From Phycisphaerae bacterium (lineage in GTDB: Bacteria; Planctomycetota; Phycisphaerae; Sedimentisphaerales; Anaerohalosphaeraceae): DNA of 13,375 nt. The DNA lies in contig JAIPFN010000151.1 of the NCBI GenBank assembly GCA_021736615.1, positions 1 to 13,375 of the forward strand, read 5' to 3'. This document shows, piece after piece, positions 5,593 through 12,678 of this stretch; positions within the stretch are counted from its first letter, which is position 1, and every line of letters starts with the position of its first letter. A model generated the notes under the pieces. That model had not been told where the DNA came from, searched no databases, and saw nothing but the letters and a program-made list of their open reading frames with translations. Made by a program: the position numbers and the translations under genes.

Positions 5593-6999
5593 CTATTCGG
5601 CGATTATTGTCTGATTATACTCCGGCACCGTGACCTCCCAGCCGGTCTTTTCTTTGACGAAATTGCTGAAAACCTTCGCCGCTTCCTTCTCGCCATGCAC
5701 CACAAATACGTGTTTAGGAGGCGTCTTCAGGTGCTCCAGCCACGCCAGTAATTCGTTCTTATCGGCATGCCCCGAAAAGCCGTTAACCTTTGCTATACGG
5801 GCATTTACGGCTCTTTCCTCACCCAGAATACGCACGGGATTCTCCCCGTTAACCAGCCGCCTGCCAAGCGTACCAAACGCCTGATACCCCACAAACAGTA
5901 TAGTACTCGCCGGATTCTGAATGTTATTAGCCAGATGATGCTTAATCCGCCCGCCGGTACACATCCCCGACCCCGCAATAATGATCACAGGCCTGTTAAT
6001 GTGGTTTATTGCCTTAGAATCGGCGGTTTTCTCGGTTATTTTCAATCCGGAAAACTCAAAAGGCGAGTTATGATCGGCCATCATCTCGGTCATCTCTTCA
6101 TCGAAAAGCTCCGGGTGATCCTTAAACACCCTGGTAACCTTAATGGCCATAGGGCTGTCAAGAAACACCTGTATATACGGAATCTTTTTCTCGATGACCA
6201 GCTCGTTGACATAATAGAGTATCTCCTGTGCCCTCTCGACCGAAAAACTGGGGATTACGAGGTTTCCGCCGGCTTCAATCGTCTCATTGATAACCTTGCA
6301 AAACTTATCCTTAACCCCGGTATAACTGGCATGAACCCTGTCTCCGTAAGTCGACTCGATAAGCACATAATCGGCCTGATTGAATACCGCCGGATCTTTC
6401 AAAATAGGCCTGTCCCCCCTGCCAACATCGCCGGAGCACAATATAGACCTCGTCTCGCCGTCAAAGCTGGCGGTGATCTTGATCATCGACGCGCCGAGTA
6501 TATGACCGGCATCATGGAAGCTGGCAGTGATGCCATCGGCTATCCGGACGTTCTGTTTGTACTTGACCGGCGTAAACAGCGGAAAGACCTGGTAGACGTC
6601 TTCTTGGGTGTATAACGGCTCTACCGGGTGCGGCGGCGTATAGTTGGCTTTTTCGTGGCGTTTTCTTTTGTATTTGGCGTCCTCTTCCTGAATATGGGCC
6701 GAATCAAGCATTACTATCTTTGCGATCTCGGCGGTGGCTTCGTTGCAGAATATCTGCCCTGAAAAACCCTCCCTGACCAGTTTCGGGATCAGCCCGCAGT
6801 GGTCGAGATGGGCGTGCGTCAAAAGCATAACATCAATATCTTTGGGCGGAACCGGGAACGGATCCCAGTTTCTGTTGCGAAAATCGCGTTCCTGGTAAAT
6901 ACCGCAGTCAACCAGTATCTTCGTGCCGTTTATCTCTATAAGGTGCCTTGAACCGGTAACATTCTGAGCAGCTCCCAGAAAACTAAATTTAATGTCCAT
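5593..6999 (-). CDS. Beta-CASP metallo-beta-lactamase ribonuclease (CPSF/YSH1-like)
   Basis: A cytoplasmic zinc-dependent RNA-processing nuclease of 468 residues, the usual length for the bacterial one-domain form. The metallo-beta-lactamase motifs are complete: THAHLDHCG (61-69), GHILGA (165-170), SGD (189-191) and the final SGHAD (409-413). Beta-CASP features are also complete: ESTYGD (215-220), PSFSVERAQE (250-259, motif A Glu255), SGMCTGGR (344-351) with a nearby His pair, and VHGE (434-437). There are no KH domains, unlike the archaeal CPSF proteins. Specific substrates cannot be told from sequence. The ATG follows AAAGG, about 7 nt upstream. A promoter with a perfect -10 box precedes it and a hairpin terminator follows, so it appears to be monocistronic. 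Confidence 0.95.
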   Translation of the reverse strand: MDIKFSFLGAAQNVTGSRHLIEINGTKILVDCGIYQERDFRNRNWDPFPVPPKDIDVMLLTHAHLDHCGLIPKLVREGFSGQIFCNEATAEIAKIVMLDSAHIQEEDAKYKRKRHEKANYTPPHPVEPLYTQEDVYQVFPLFTPVKYKQNVRIADGITASFHDAGHILGASMIKITASFDGETRSILCSGDVGRGDRPILKDPAVFNQADYVLIESTYGDRVHASYTGVKDKFCKVINETIEAGGNLVIPSFSVERAQEILYYVNELVIEKKIPYIQVFLDSPMAIKVTRVFKDHPELFDEEMTEMMADHNSPFEFSGLKITEKTADSKAINHINRPVIIIAGSGMCTGGRIKHHLANNIQNPASTILFVGYQAFGTLGRRLVNGENPVRILGEERAVNARIAKVNGFSGHADKNELLAWLEHLKTPPKHVFVVHGEKEAAKVFSNFVKEKTGWEVTVPEYNQTIIAE

Positions 7000-7042
7000 C
7001 TCATGCCTTTCGGTTAGTGTTAGTTAATTATAATTCTGGTGT

Positions 7043-7071
7043 ATTATACCCGATTAAATTTGGGAAAGCAA
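7043..7071 (-). promoter_or_regulatory. Predicted sigma-70 promoter of the beta-CASP gene
   Basis: On the minus strand TTGCTT (7066-7071), a 17-nt spacer and a perfect TATAAT (7043-7048). The start would be near 7036, giving a leader of about 36 nt. A second TATAAT on this strand lies at 7027-7032 without a convincing -35. Confidence 0.6.
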
Positions 7072-7090
7072 GGAGATGTTTGTTTTTTAG

Positions 7091-7167
7091 CTTTTAGTTA
7101 TCTGCGGTCAGCGGTCAGCGGTCAGTGGTCAGTGGTCAGTGGTCAGTGGTCAGCTTTCAGCTATCTG
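7091..7167. repeat. Heptanucleotide array, eleven units centred on (C/T)GGTCAG
   Basis: In exact 7-bp register: CTTTTAG, TTATCTG, three CGGTCAG (from 7105), four TGGTCAG (to 7153), CTTTCAG, CTATCTG. The outer unit pairs CTTTTAG-TTATCTG and CTTTCAG-CTATCTG are near copies, so the array is flanked by an imperfect direct repeat. Confidence 0.85.
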
Positions 7168-7181
7168 CCGATGTTAATTTC

Positions 7182-7237
7182 GTTAGTCGTTAGTCGTTAG
7201 TCGTGAGTCGTGAGTTATGAGTTATGAGTTGTTAATT
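7182..7237. repeat. Heptanucleotide array, eight units drifting from GTTAGTC to ATGAGTT
   Basis: Three GTTAGTC, then GTGAGTC, GTGAGTT, two ATGAGTT and GTTAATT, in perfect 7-bp register. Each unit differs from its neighbour by at most a few bases, as expected for slippage plus drift. Confidence 0.85.
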
Positions 7238-7271
7238 GGGAAGAGAGGGGTTATTATTTCAGCTAACATCA

Positions 7272-7322
7272 AATGTCGGCAGGATGCCGACATTACGGGA
7301 GATATGCCGGCTGGAAGCCGGC
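7272..7322. repeat. Double GGA-triloop hairpin repeat, copy 1
   Basis: Hairpin A: AATGTCGGCA, loop GGA, perfect complement (7272-7294). Hairpin B: GCCGGCT, loop GGA, AGCCGGC (7306-7322). A related, degraded pair is at about 8663-8703. It lies 10 nt beyond the lipoprotein stop codon and could block 3' exonucleases or RNA polymerase, but there is no T-tract. Confidence 0.75.
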
Positions 7323-7332
7323 GGTACATTTA

Positions 7333-8556
7333 TTAGAAGTCGTAACTGCTCCAGTCTCTTTCGGGGTCGGATCCTGCCGATACTATCAAGTCAATATCAT
7401 CTTCGTCGTATTTAATTATTGCCGACTGGAGGGTTTTGTATTCATCAATAGTGCTGTTTATTTTCGGTCTTGTAAGCAATTCCTCCAGTTCGTCATCGTG
7501 TATTTCATGGAGATCGCCTGAAAGAGCGGCTTTGGCTTGTTCTAGACGCTCTATGGTGAAGAAAGATTCTTTGTCCGGTAAAGGTTCGCAACGTTCGAAT
7601 ATACCGGGTATGTCGGGTACCTCCTTTGGCTCTATCCAGAGCATGTGGTTCGTATGGCACTGATAGCCGGGGTACTGGAGCATTGGGCTGGAGAGGAACT
7701 GGTCGCCGGATTCTTCTGTTATCACGGATTGTTTATAGTCGGCAATTGCGTAGCTGTACGGTACGAATTTCGGTATTTTCTTTAGTGTTTCAACTGCATT
7801 TTCCACATCGTCAAGTTCGAGAAGAAGTCTAAGAATGTAATTTACACCAAGGCCGTCTGATTTTCTTTTATTGCACTGGGGCAGTTTGGCGGCAAGGACG
7901 GACAATCCTTTATCGCTTACCCCTATCCCCCCTACCCTGCCAATAAAGGTGTAAATTAGAATCTCCCTGTTGGGGTATTTGTACCTGATGACGAGTTGGC
8001 GACCTTTGAGGTTTGGGTTGGCGTAATTTATGTTTTGAGCGCAGAGTTTCTCGTCGTCCTCTCTTTGCACCTGCATTACAGTTGCCAGCGGGGTTATATT
8101 TTGCTCTGGTTTTATGCCGAGTGCAACTGGAGCGGCCTGGGTGATTTCCTCGTCCATGTTGATGAGCAGAATGTCCTCGACGGGCAATTCGACAGCTTTG
8201 GCGAGGGACTGGATTTCTTTATAAACATGCGGGAGGTACTCCTTGAGGTCTTTTGTAAAGCCGGCTTTATTCAGTGCCCAGTCTATTATCAGTTTTCCAT
8301 TTTCTTTGCCGAAAGTCTTGTAGACATTTTGCTTGTACTTTTCCACCGAATCCCGGATCTCGTCCTTAAACGCCATGCCGTGCCTTTGGCCCATTTGCGA
8401 CGGTGAGCCGTCGAGTTCCAGGTAGTATACTCCGTCCTCGTAGTCGTATAATTCATCATCGTCATCGTCGGTGCAGGAATATATTATCAGAGAGATAAGC
8501 GAAAGTGTCAGCAAGAACTTGACGTATCTATTCGATATTTGATTGAATAATTTCAT
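7333..8556 (-). CDS. Lipoprotein of the C45 peptidase / acyl-CoA:6-aminopenicillanate acyltransferase-like family, probable loss of the catalytic Cys
   Basis: Residues 1-28 form a lipoprotein signal: a basic start, a hydrophobic core and IIYSC with Cys28 as the lipid site, followed by five Asp in a row. The mature part has the family's GSPSQMGQRHG (50-60), an LLINMDEE segment (130-136), an AQNINYA block (173-179) where active members have GQNWDW, and CHTNHML (300-306). Active C45 enzymes are Ntn-hydrolases that self-cleave to expose an N-terminal Cys in a GCT(S/A)-like motif. In the matching place this protein has ITPLATVM (154-161), with no Cys by my eye alignment. It may thus be a non-catalytic relative or use another residue. 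The start ATG follows a GGGGGG-containing site about 7 nt upstream. It is divergent from ileS. The substrate is unknown. Confidence 0.8.
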   Translation of the reverse strand: MKLFNQISNRYVKFLLTLSLISLIIYSCTDDDDDELYDYEDGVYYLELDGSPSQMGQRHGMAFKDEIRDSVEKYKQNVYKTFGKENGKLIIDWALNKAGFTKDLKEYLPHVYKEIQSLAKAVELPVEDILLINMDEEITQAAPVALGIKPEQNITPLATVMQVQREDDEKLCAQNINYANPNLKGRQLVIRYKYPNREILIYTFIGRVGGIGVSDKGLSVLAAKLPQCNKRKSDGLGVNYILRLLLELDDVENAVETLKKIPKFVPYSYAIADYKQSVITEESGDQFLSSPMLQYPGYQCHTNHMLWIEPKEVPDIPGIFERCEPLPDKESFFTIERLEQAKAALSGDLHEIHDDELEELLTRPKINSTIDEYKTLQSAIIKYDEDDIDLIVSAGSDPERDWSSYDF

Positions 8557-8662
8557 TCTTTGCCCCCCTTTGGTATTACCTCTATTTATAACTAATCGTC
8601 TTGTGTATATACGGGTTTATATATCAGGTGTGCGAGGTTATTTGGATAGACATTTTTGGGGG

Positions 8663-8703
8663 GGGCAAGATGCCGACAGCATGGAATAAAGCTGGCTAGA
8701 AGC
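8663..8703. repeat. Degraded copy of the double-hairpin repeat
   Basis: GGCA-AGA-TGCC, then CTGGCT-AGA-AGCCGG (one G-T pair), aligns with the pair at 7272-7322 in order and orientation, including the GATGCCGACA and GAAGCCGG segments. The triloops changed from GGA to AGA while the inner stems kept pairing. It lies in the spacer between the divergent lipoprotein and ileS genes. Confidence 0.55.
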
Positions 8704-8786
8704 CGGTAATACAAGTTAGGCAACAGCCCCTTGCCCTCCCTCGCTTTTGTTGTCTGTTTTGTTTGGGTTATTTATTTGGTCTGTAC

Positions 8787-8815
8787 TTGACATTGCGGCC
8801 TAAATTGCTTATTAT
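8787..8815 (+). promoter_or_regulatory. Near-consensus sigma-70 promoter of ileS
   Basis: A perfect TTGACA (8787-8792), a 17-nt spacer and TATTAT (8810-8815, 5 of 6). The start near 8822 leaves a leader of about 36 nt, too short for a T-box riboswitch. Confidence 0.8.
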
Positions 8816-8857
8816 TGCGCGTTTATATAGGTTTTTAGTGATATTAAGGGTATTTAA

Positions 8858-11701
8858 ATGGGCGACAAGAAGAAAAACAAGGGTTATCGTGACACATTGA
8901 ATCTGCCGAGTACGTCTTTTGCGATGAAGGCCAATCTCATCCAGAGAGAGCCCCAACAGCGCAAAGAATGGGCCAAAAGCGATATGTACGAGCAGATACG
9001 GCTTGCCAGAGTCGATGCGCCGCTGTACACGCTCCACGACGGGCCGCCCTATGCCAACGGCGATATCCACATGGGCCACGTAATCAACAAGGTACTCAAA
9101 GACATCGTCGTCAAATACAAAACCATGACCGGCCACTACGCGCCGTACGTGCCCGGCTGGGACTGCCACGGTCTGCCCATCGAAGTAAAAGTAATGGAAG
9201 AACTCGGGGACACCGCCAAAGACCTGCCCAAACCCGAATTTCGCAAGAAGTGTGCAAAGTACGCCGGTAAATATGTCAAGCTACAGGCTAAGCAGTTCGA
9301 ATCGCTCGGAATCTTCGGCGACTTCAAAAATCCATACCTCACACTAAAACCCCAATACGAAAAAGGCATCCTGGAAATCTTCGCCGAACTGGTCGGAAAC
9401 GGCCTGGTATACAAACAACTGAAACCGATCCACTGGTCCATCGGCTGCGAGACAGCACTAGCCGATGCAGAACTGGAATACCAGGACATCAAGTCTTCCA
9501 GTATCTATGTAAACTACCCGGTCAAAGACGAAGCGGCAGCAAAACTAAAAGAACTCGGCCTGTATACTGACGACAGCGCAACGCCTGCGTTTATGATCTG
9601 GACGACAACCCCATGGACGCTCGCCGCCAACCTGGCCGTCGCCGTTCACCCGAGGCTTGATTATGTCGGAGTTACCTATGAACTAAACGGCAAAAAGTTT
9701 ACGTCAATCTTAGGCGCAGAGCGTGTCGATGATGTAATGACTGCTGCAGGTATTGCCGAAGGTCAGTACTCGGTAAGCGCACCTGTCAAAGGTGCAGAGC
9801 TTGAATCGCTTCGTTATGACCACCCATACCTGGATAAGAATCCAACCGACAAGGATGCGTATTTCGTGATCTGCGCAGAATATGTCACCACCGAAGATGG
9901 TACCGGGCTTGTTCACACAGCGCCGGGTCACGGCGTAGACGACTATGTCGCCGGGCAGAAGTACGACCTTGCCATCTATTCGCCAGTACTCGACGACGGC
10001 TGCTACGACGAAACCGTACCGGATTGGCTAAAGGGCAAAAACGTCCTTAAAGCAGACCCCATAGTAATAGACTGTCTGAAAGAAAACGGCTTGCTGGTCG
10101 CGGCCAAAGAAATCATGCACAGCTATCCGCACTGCTGGCGAAGCAAAACACCGGTAATCTTCCGGGCGACCGAACAGTGGTTCGTAAGCGTCGACCGGGA
10201 TATGCCGCAGACAGGCAAAACGCTCCGCAACATGGCACTCGACCAGATCGGCGACGTAAAATGGATCCCGGCATGGGGCGAAAAACGCCTCCGCGGAATG
10301 CTCGAATCGCGCCCCGACTGGTGCATCAGCCGCCAGAGAAGCTGGGGCCTGCCGATACCGGTATTTCTTAACTCCGAAGGCGAAACGCTGCTGACGAAAG
10401 AATCTGTCCTAAGAGTCGCCGAATATGTCGGTCAAAAGGGTTCCAACTGCTGGTTTACCGATACGCCGAAAGAGATACTCGGCGAAGATTTTCCTTTGCC
10501 GGAAGGTTTCAGCTTTGACGATATGACGATGGAACAGAACATCTTCGACGTATGGTTCGAGTCGGGATGCTCGTGGCATTCGGTTGCTTCGGCTGCCGGC
10601 TGGCCGGTCCCGGTTGACCTGTACCTTGAAGGGTCCGACCAGCATAGAGGCTGGTTCCAACTGTCGCTGCTGCCTGCACTGGGTGCAACGACAAAGCCGC
10701 CGTTTAAGACGGTTCTTACTCACGGATTTACCGTCGACAAAGACGGCATGAAACAGTCCAAGTCGCTGGGCAACTATGTTAGCGCGATGGAAGAGATCGA
10801 AAAGTACGGCGCAGACATCCTGCGTCTGTGGGTCTCCAGTGTAAACTATCAGGAAGACATGCGATGCTCGGATGAGCTTATCGGCAGGATGCAGGACGCA
10901 TACCGCAAGATCAGAAATACGCTGCGATACCTCATGGGAAATATCGACGACTATGACCCGGCAAACGCGGTCGCTTATGCCGATATGGAACCGATTGACC
11001 AGTGGGCAATGCAGCAGCTGCAAAAACTCATCGCCTCGGTAACCGAGGGCTACGAAAAGTTCACCTTCCACCGCGTATTTACGCTGATCTACAACTTCTG
11101 CACGGTCGAAATGTCGAGCATCTACATGGACGTCCTGAAAGATCGGCTTTATTGCGATGCAAAGGGCAGCCATTCACGCAACAGCGCACAGACGGCGATG
11201 ACAGCCATCCTCGACGCGATGGTACGAATGATTGCCCCGGTTCTTGCCCACACTGCCGAAGAAGCATGGGCAGCGATGAACCATAAATCACAGGACACCG
11301 AAACCGTCCACCTGGCAATAATGCCGACCGTCGACGAAACCATCGACTATCAGGGCGCAGAGGCCAAATGGGACAAACTCATGGATCTGCGTGACGAGGT
11401 AATGAAATCGCTGGAAGAACTGCGTCAAAACCAGGAAATCTCAAGCAACCAGCAGGCGTCGGTTTCAATAACCTGCGATGAGGAACTTGCCGGAATCGTA
11501 AACGAATTCGGCACAACAAACTTCGCCGCCCTGTGCATCATCAGCGAAGTAAAAATCGCAACAGGCGACGAGCTAACGATCAAAGCAGGCAAATGCGAAA
11601 ACGAAAAATGCGAACGCTGCTGGAACTTCCTGCCGACAGTAGGCAAAAACGACAGCCACCCGGACCTATGCGATAGATGTATAGAGGTTGTTGGGGCGTA
11701 A
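8858..11701 (+). CDS. ileS: Isoleucyl-tRNA synthetase
   Basis: Class Ia aminoacyl-tRNA synthetase charging tRNA-Ile in the cytoplasm. The 947-residue length fits bacterial IleS. Motifs: an N-terminal TLNLPST box (13-19), DGPPYANGDIHMGH with the HIGH-like HMGH at 71-74, GWDCHGLPIE in the catalytic domain, TTPWTL and HTAPGHGVDDY of the CP1 editing domain, WFESGCSWH, SDQHRGWFQ, and the KMSKS-type loop MKQSKS (631-636). The C-terminal zinc finger is intact, with likely ligands Cys918, Cys921, Cys938 and Cys941 (Cys913 adjacent). The ATG is preceded by AAGGG about 8 nt upstream. It has its own strong promoter and a downstream intrinsic terminator. Its stop codon lies within the first unit of a 7-bp repeat array. 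Confidence 0.98.
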   Translation: MGDKKKNKGYRDTLNLPSTSFAMKANLIQREPQQRKEWAKSDMYEQIRLARVDAPLYTLHDGPPYANGDIHMGHVINKVLKDIVVKYKTMTGHYAPYVPGWDCHGLPIEVKVMEELGDTAKDLPKPEFRKKCAKYAGKYVKLQAKQFESLGIFGDFKNPYLTLKPQYEKGILEIFAELVGNGLVYKQLKPIHWSIGCETALADAELEYQDIKSSSIYVNYPVKDEAAAKLKELGLYTDDSATPAFMIWTTTPWTLAANLAVAVHPRLDYVGVTYELNGKKFTSILGAERVDDVMTAAGIAEGQYSVSAPVKGAELESLRYDHPYLDKNPTDKDAYFVICAEYVTTEDGTGLVHTAPGHGVDDYVAGQKYDLAIYSPVLDDGCYDETVPDWLKGKNVLKADPIVIDCLKENGLLVAAKEIMHSYPHCWRSKTPVIFRATEQWFVSVDRDMPQTGKTLRNMALDQIGDVKWIPAWGEKRLRGMLESRPDWCISRQRSWGLPIPVFLNSEGETLLTKESVLRVAEYVGQKGSNCWFTDTPKEILGEDFPLPEGFSFDDMTMEQNIFDVWFESGCSWHSVASAAGWPVPVDLYLEGSDQHRGWFQLSLLPALGATTKPPFKTVLTHGFTVDKDGMKQSKSLGNYVSAMEEIEKYGADILRLWVSSVNYQEDMRCSDELIGRMQDAYRKIRNTLRYLMGNIDDYDPANAVAYADMEPIDQWAMQQLQKLIASVTEGYEKFTFHRVFTLIYNFCTVEMSSIYMDVLKDRLYCDAKGSHSRNSAQTAMTAILDAMVRMIAPVLAHTAEEAWAAMNHKSQDTETVHLAIMPTVDETIDYQGAEAKWDKLMDLRDEVMKSLEELRQNQEISSNQQASVSITCDEELAGIVNEFGTTNFAALCIISEVKIATGDELTIKAGKCENEKCERCWNFLPTVGKNDSHPDLCDRCIEVVGA

Positions 11702-11738
11702 GGCGTAAAGCGTAAGGAGTAAGGAGTAGGAGTAAGGC
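11698..11738. repeat. Heptanucleotide array GTAAGGA/C beginning in the ileS stop codon
   Basis: GTAAGGC, GTAAAGC, GTAAGGA, GTAAGGA, GTAGGA (one base short), GTAAGGC. The first unit contains the TAA stop of ileS (11699-11701). Confidence 0.8.
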
Positions 11739-11764
11739 GAAATTTTCGCTGACCACATAACAAT

Positions 11765-11799
11765 AAAAAAGGCACCCTCAATCGAAGGTGCCTTTTTTT
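11765..11799. terminator. Bidirectional intrinsic terminator between ileS and the convergent gene
   Basis: A-run (11765-11770), GGCACC (11771-11776), a 10-nt loop, GGTGCC (11787-11792), then seven T. A T-run follows the stem on both strands, so it can serve ileS rightward and the 218-residue gene leftward. Confidence 0.9.
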
Positions 11800-11810
11800 A
11801 TGAGGTAACA

Positions 11811-11841
11811 GCAGGGTGTACTTTAGTACACGCGTTCGTTA
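11811..11841. repeat. 31-bp dispersed intergenic repeat, copy 2
   Basis: It matches 2701-2731 at 27 of 31 positions. Here the core forms a perfect stem, GTGTACT-TT-AGTACAC (11817-11832). The last three bases supply the stop codon of the leftward 218-residue gene. Confidence 0.6.
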
Positions 11842-12495
11842 TTCTTGATTGTGATATGCATTGATCATATCAAGCCATCGTTTTGACTTAGAGTAAGATA
11901 ACCGCTCATAATCTAATTGTCGCCTGTTTTCAATAAACGGAACCTGGCCGCCACGCTCCTGTAGAAGTTGAAGAATTTTCTCTGCCCTACCATCCCAGAC
12001 AGCCTCTGATCCGTCTGAATTAATATGTGAATCATCTAAAGGATGAATCAGAGTTCGTGTCTTAAAATCATATGCATGTGTAAATGGATAGAGCCCGCCA
12101 CCCTTTTCTTCGGGCAAAGCTAAGTTTCCTATTGTAGTACGAATAGCAATTACAGTTCCGTCATTTGACTTGACCGCCCCTTCAAAGGAATAACTATCTG
12201 AACTATCAATATGCGCAGCAATAAACTCACCTCCATCCTTGCCCGGAGTAAGATCAATGGCCAAGTAAATTTGCGGAAACAACGAAGTGGTTTCCAAAAA
12301 AAACAAGTCTCCCAGGGCCGCTGGCGAAGAGTAGGTAGCAATAGAAACTTTTTTCATCTCTCGCCGGAACAAGACATTAAAGGCAACTCCAACAGCTGCG
12401 ATCAATAAAACCACTACTGCTATCAGCATTAGATAGCGTTTCCAATTAAGGTTATACTTCTGTAAACTGTACTTGACAGCCTTTTCATACTCCAT
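11839..12495 (-). CDS. Single-pass membrane protein, 218 residues, unknown function
   Basis: The ATG at 12493-12495 is chosen because AAAGGA (12505-12510) lies 9 nt upstream; an in-frame TTG 11 codons earlier (12528) has no such site. Residues 1-20 are charged, 21-43 form one clear TM helix (YLMLIAVVVLLIAAVGVAF) followed by FRR, then a soluble domain of about 170 residues. This soluble part has beta-rich, moderately acidic sequence with Gly-Gly turns. The location of the C-terminal domain is uncertain because both TM flanks are basic. No domain is recognised. It overlaps the upstream 44-residue ORF by 11 nt, suggesting translational coupling, and it ends inside a dispersed repeat just before the bidirectional terminator. 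Confidence 0.8.
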   Translation of the reverse strand: MEYEKAVKYSLQKYNLNWKRYLMLIAVVVLLIAAVGVAFNVLFRREMKKVSIATYSSPAALGDLFFLETTSLFPQIYLAIDLTPGKDGGEFIAAHIDSSDSYSFEGAVKSNDGTVIAIRTTIGNLALPEEKGGGLYPFTHAYDFKTRTLIHPLDDSHINSDGSEAVWDGRAEKILQLLQERGGQVPFIENRRQLDYERLSYSKSKRWLDMINAYHNQE

Positions 12496-12619
12496 ACTGC
12501 AAAATCCTTTCGTATATTGCCCGAACAAAACCAGCTATTTCCTCTTCGCCTTCTTTGGCTTTTTCAATTTCGCTATTATTAAAAATTACAGATAGACAGC
12601 ATGGGCATAGACCATCCAT
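12485..12619 (-). CDS. Small Cys-containing protein, 44 residues, unknown function
   Basis: An ATG at 12617-12619 opens a 44-codon frame ending in TGA at 12485-12487, overlapping the next gene's start by 11 nt. The translation starts MDGLCPCCLSVIF, with Cys at 5, 7 and 8, followed by an acidic helix-like segment (about 16-30, EIEKAKEGEEEIAG) and an amphipathic FVRAIYERILQYGV tail. The composition looks like a real protein, not random translation. The ribosome binding site is weak (AGG about 11 nt upstream). It begins 59 nt after the sulfatase stop codon. It could be a metal- or redox-active small protein, but that is a guess. Confidence 0.45.
   Translation of the reverse strand: MDGLCPCCLSVIFNNSEIEKAKEGEEEIAGFVRAIYERILQYGV
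12505..12510 (-). promoter_or_regulatory. Ribosome binding site choosing the ATG at 12495
   Basis: AAAGGA on the minus strand, 9 nt before the ATG. It lies inside the coding region of the overlapping 44-residue ORF, as expected for coupled genes. Confidence 0.5.
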
Positions 12620-12656
12620 TAGACTATAAGCCTATCCTAATTGTTAAGCGTGATCG

Positions 12657-12672
12657 GGGAGCTTGCGCTCCC
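12657..12672. repeat. Hairpin in the sulfatase 3' spacer
   Basis: GGGAGC, loop TTGC, GCTCCC, just after the sulfatase stop codon. There is no T-tract on the minus strand, so it is more likely a processing or stability element than an intrinsic terminator; read-through into the 44-residue ORF is possible. Confidence 0.5.
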
Positions 12673-12678
12673 GCGCTT

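Larger units (their letters stand above)
7000..7332. other. Noncoding spacer with promoter, two heptanucleotide arrays and a double hairpin
   Basis: No gene is supported. It holds the beta-CASP promoter (7027-7071), heptanucleotide arrays at 7091-7167 and 7182-7237, and two triloop hairpins at 7272-7322 just downstream of the lipoprotein gene's stop codon. Confidence 0.7.
8557..8857. other. Divergent intergenic region between lipoprotein gene and ileS
   Basis: No gene is supported. It contains a run of eight G (about 8658), the degraded double-hairpin repeat and the ileS promoter. I see no clear promoter for the leftward lipoprotein gene; an AT-rich TATAAA-like stretch near 8585-8592 lacks a -35 match. 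Confidence 0.6.

Noticed and set aside
7091..7237. CRISPR-like array
   Set aside because: The unit is 7 bp with no spacers; these are simple tandem repeats.
8816..8857. T-box riboswitch upstream of ileS
   Set aside because: The predicted promoter leaves a leader of only about 36 nt and no specifier stem or T-box sequence is visible.
8768..9169. 133-residue minus-strand frame over the ileS promoter and 5' end
   Set aside because: Its codons are the complement of the well-conserved ileS N-terminus and it crosses the strong promoter; no ribosome binding site or motif supports it.
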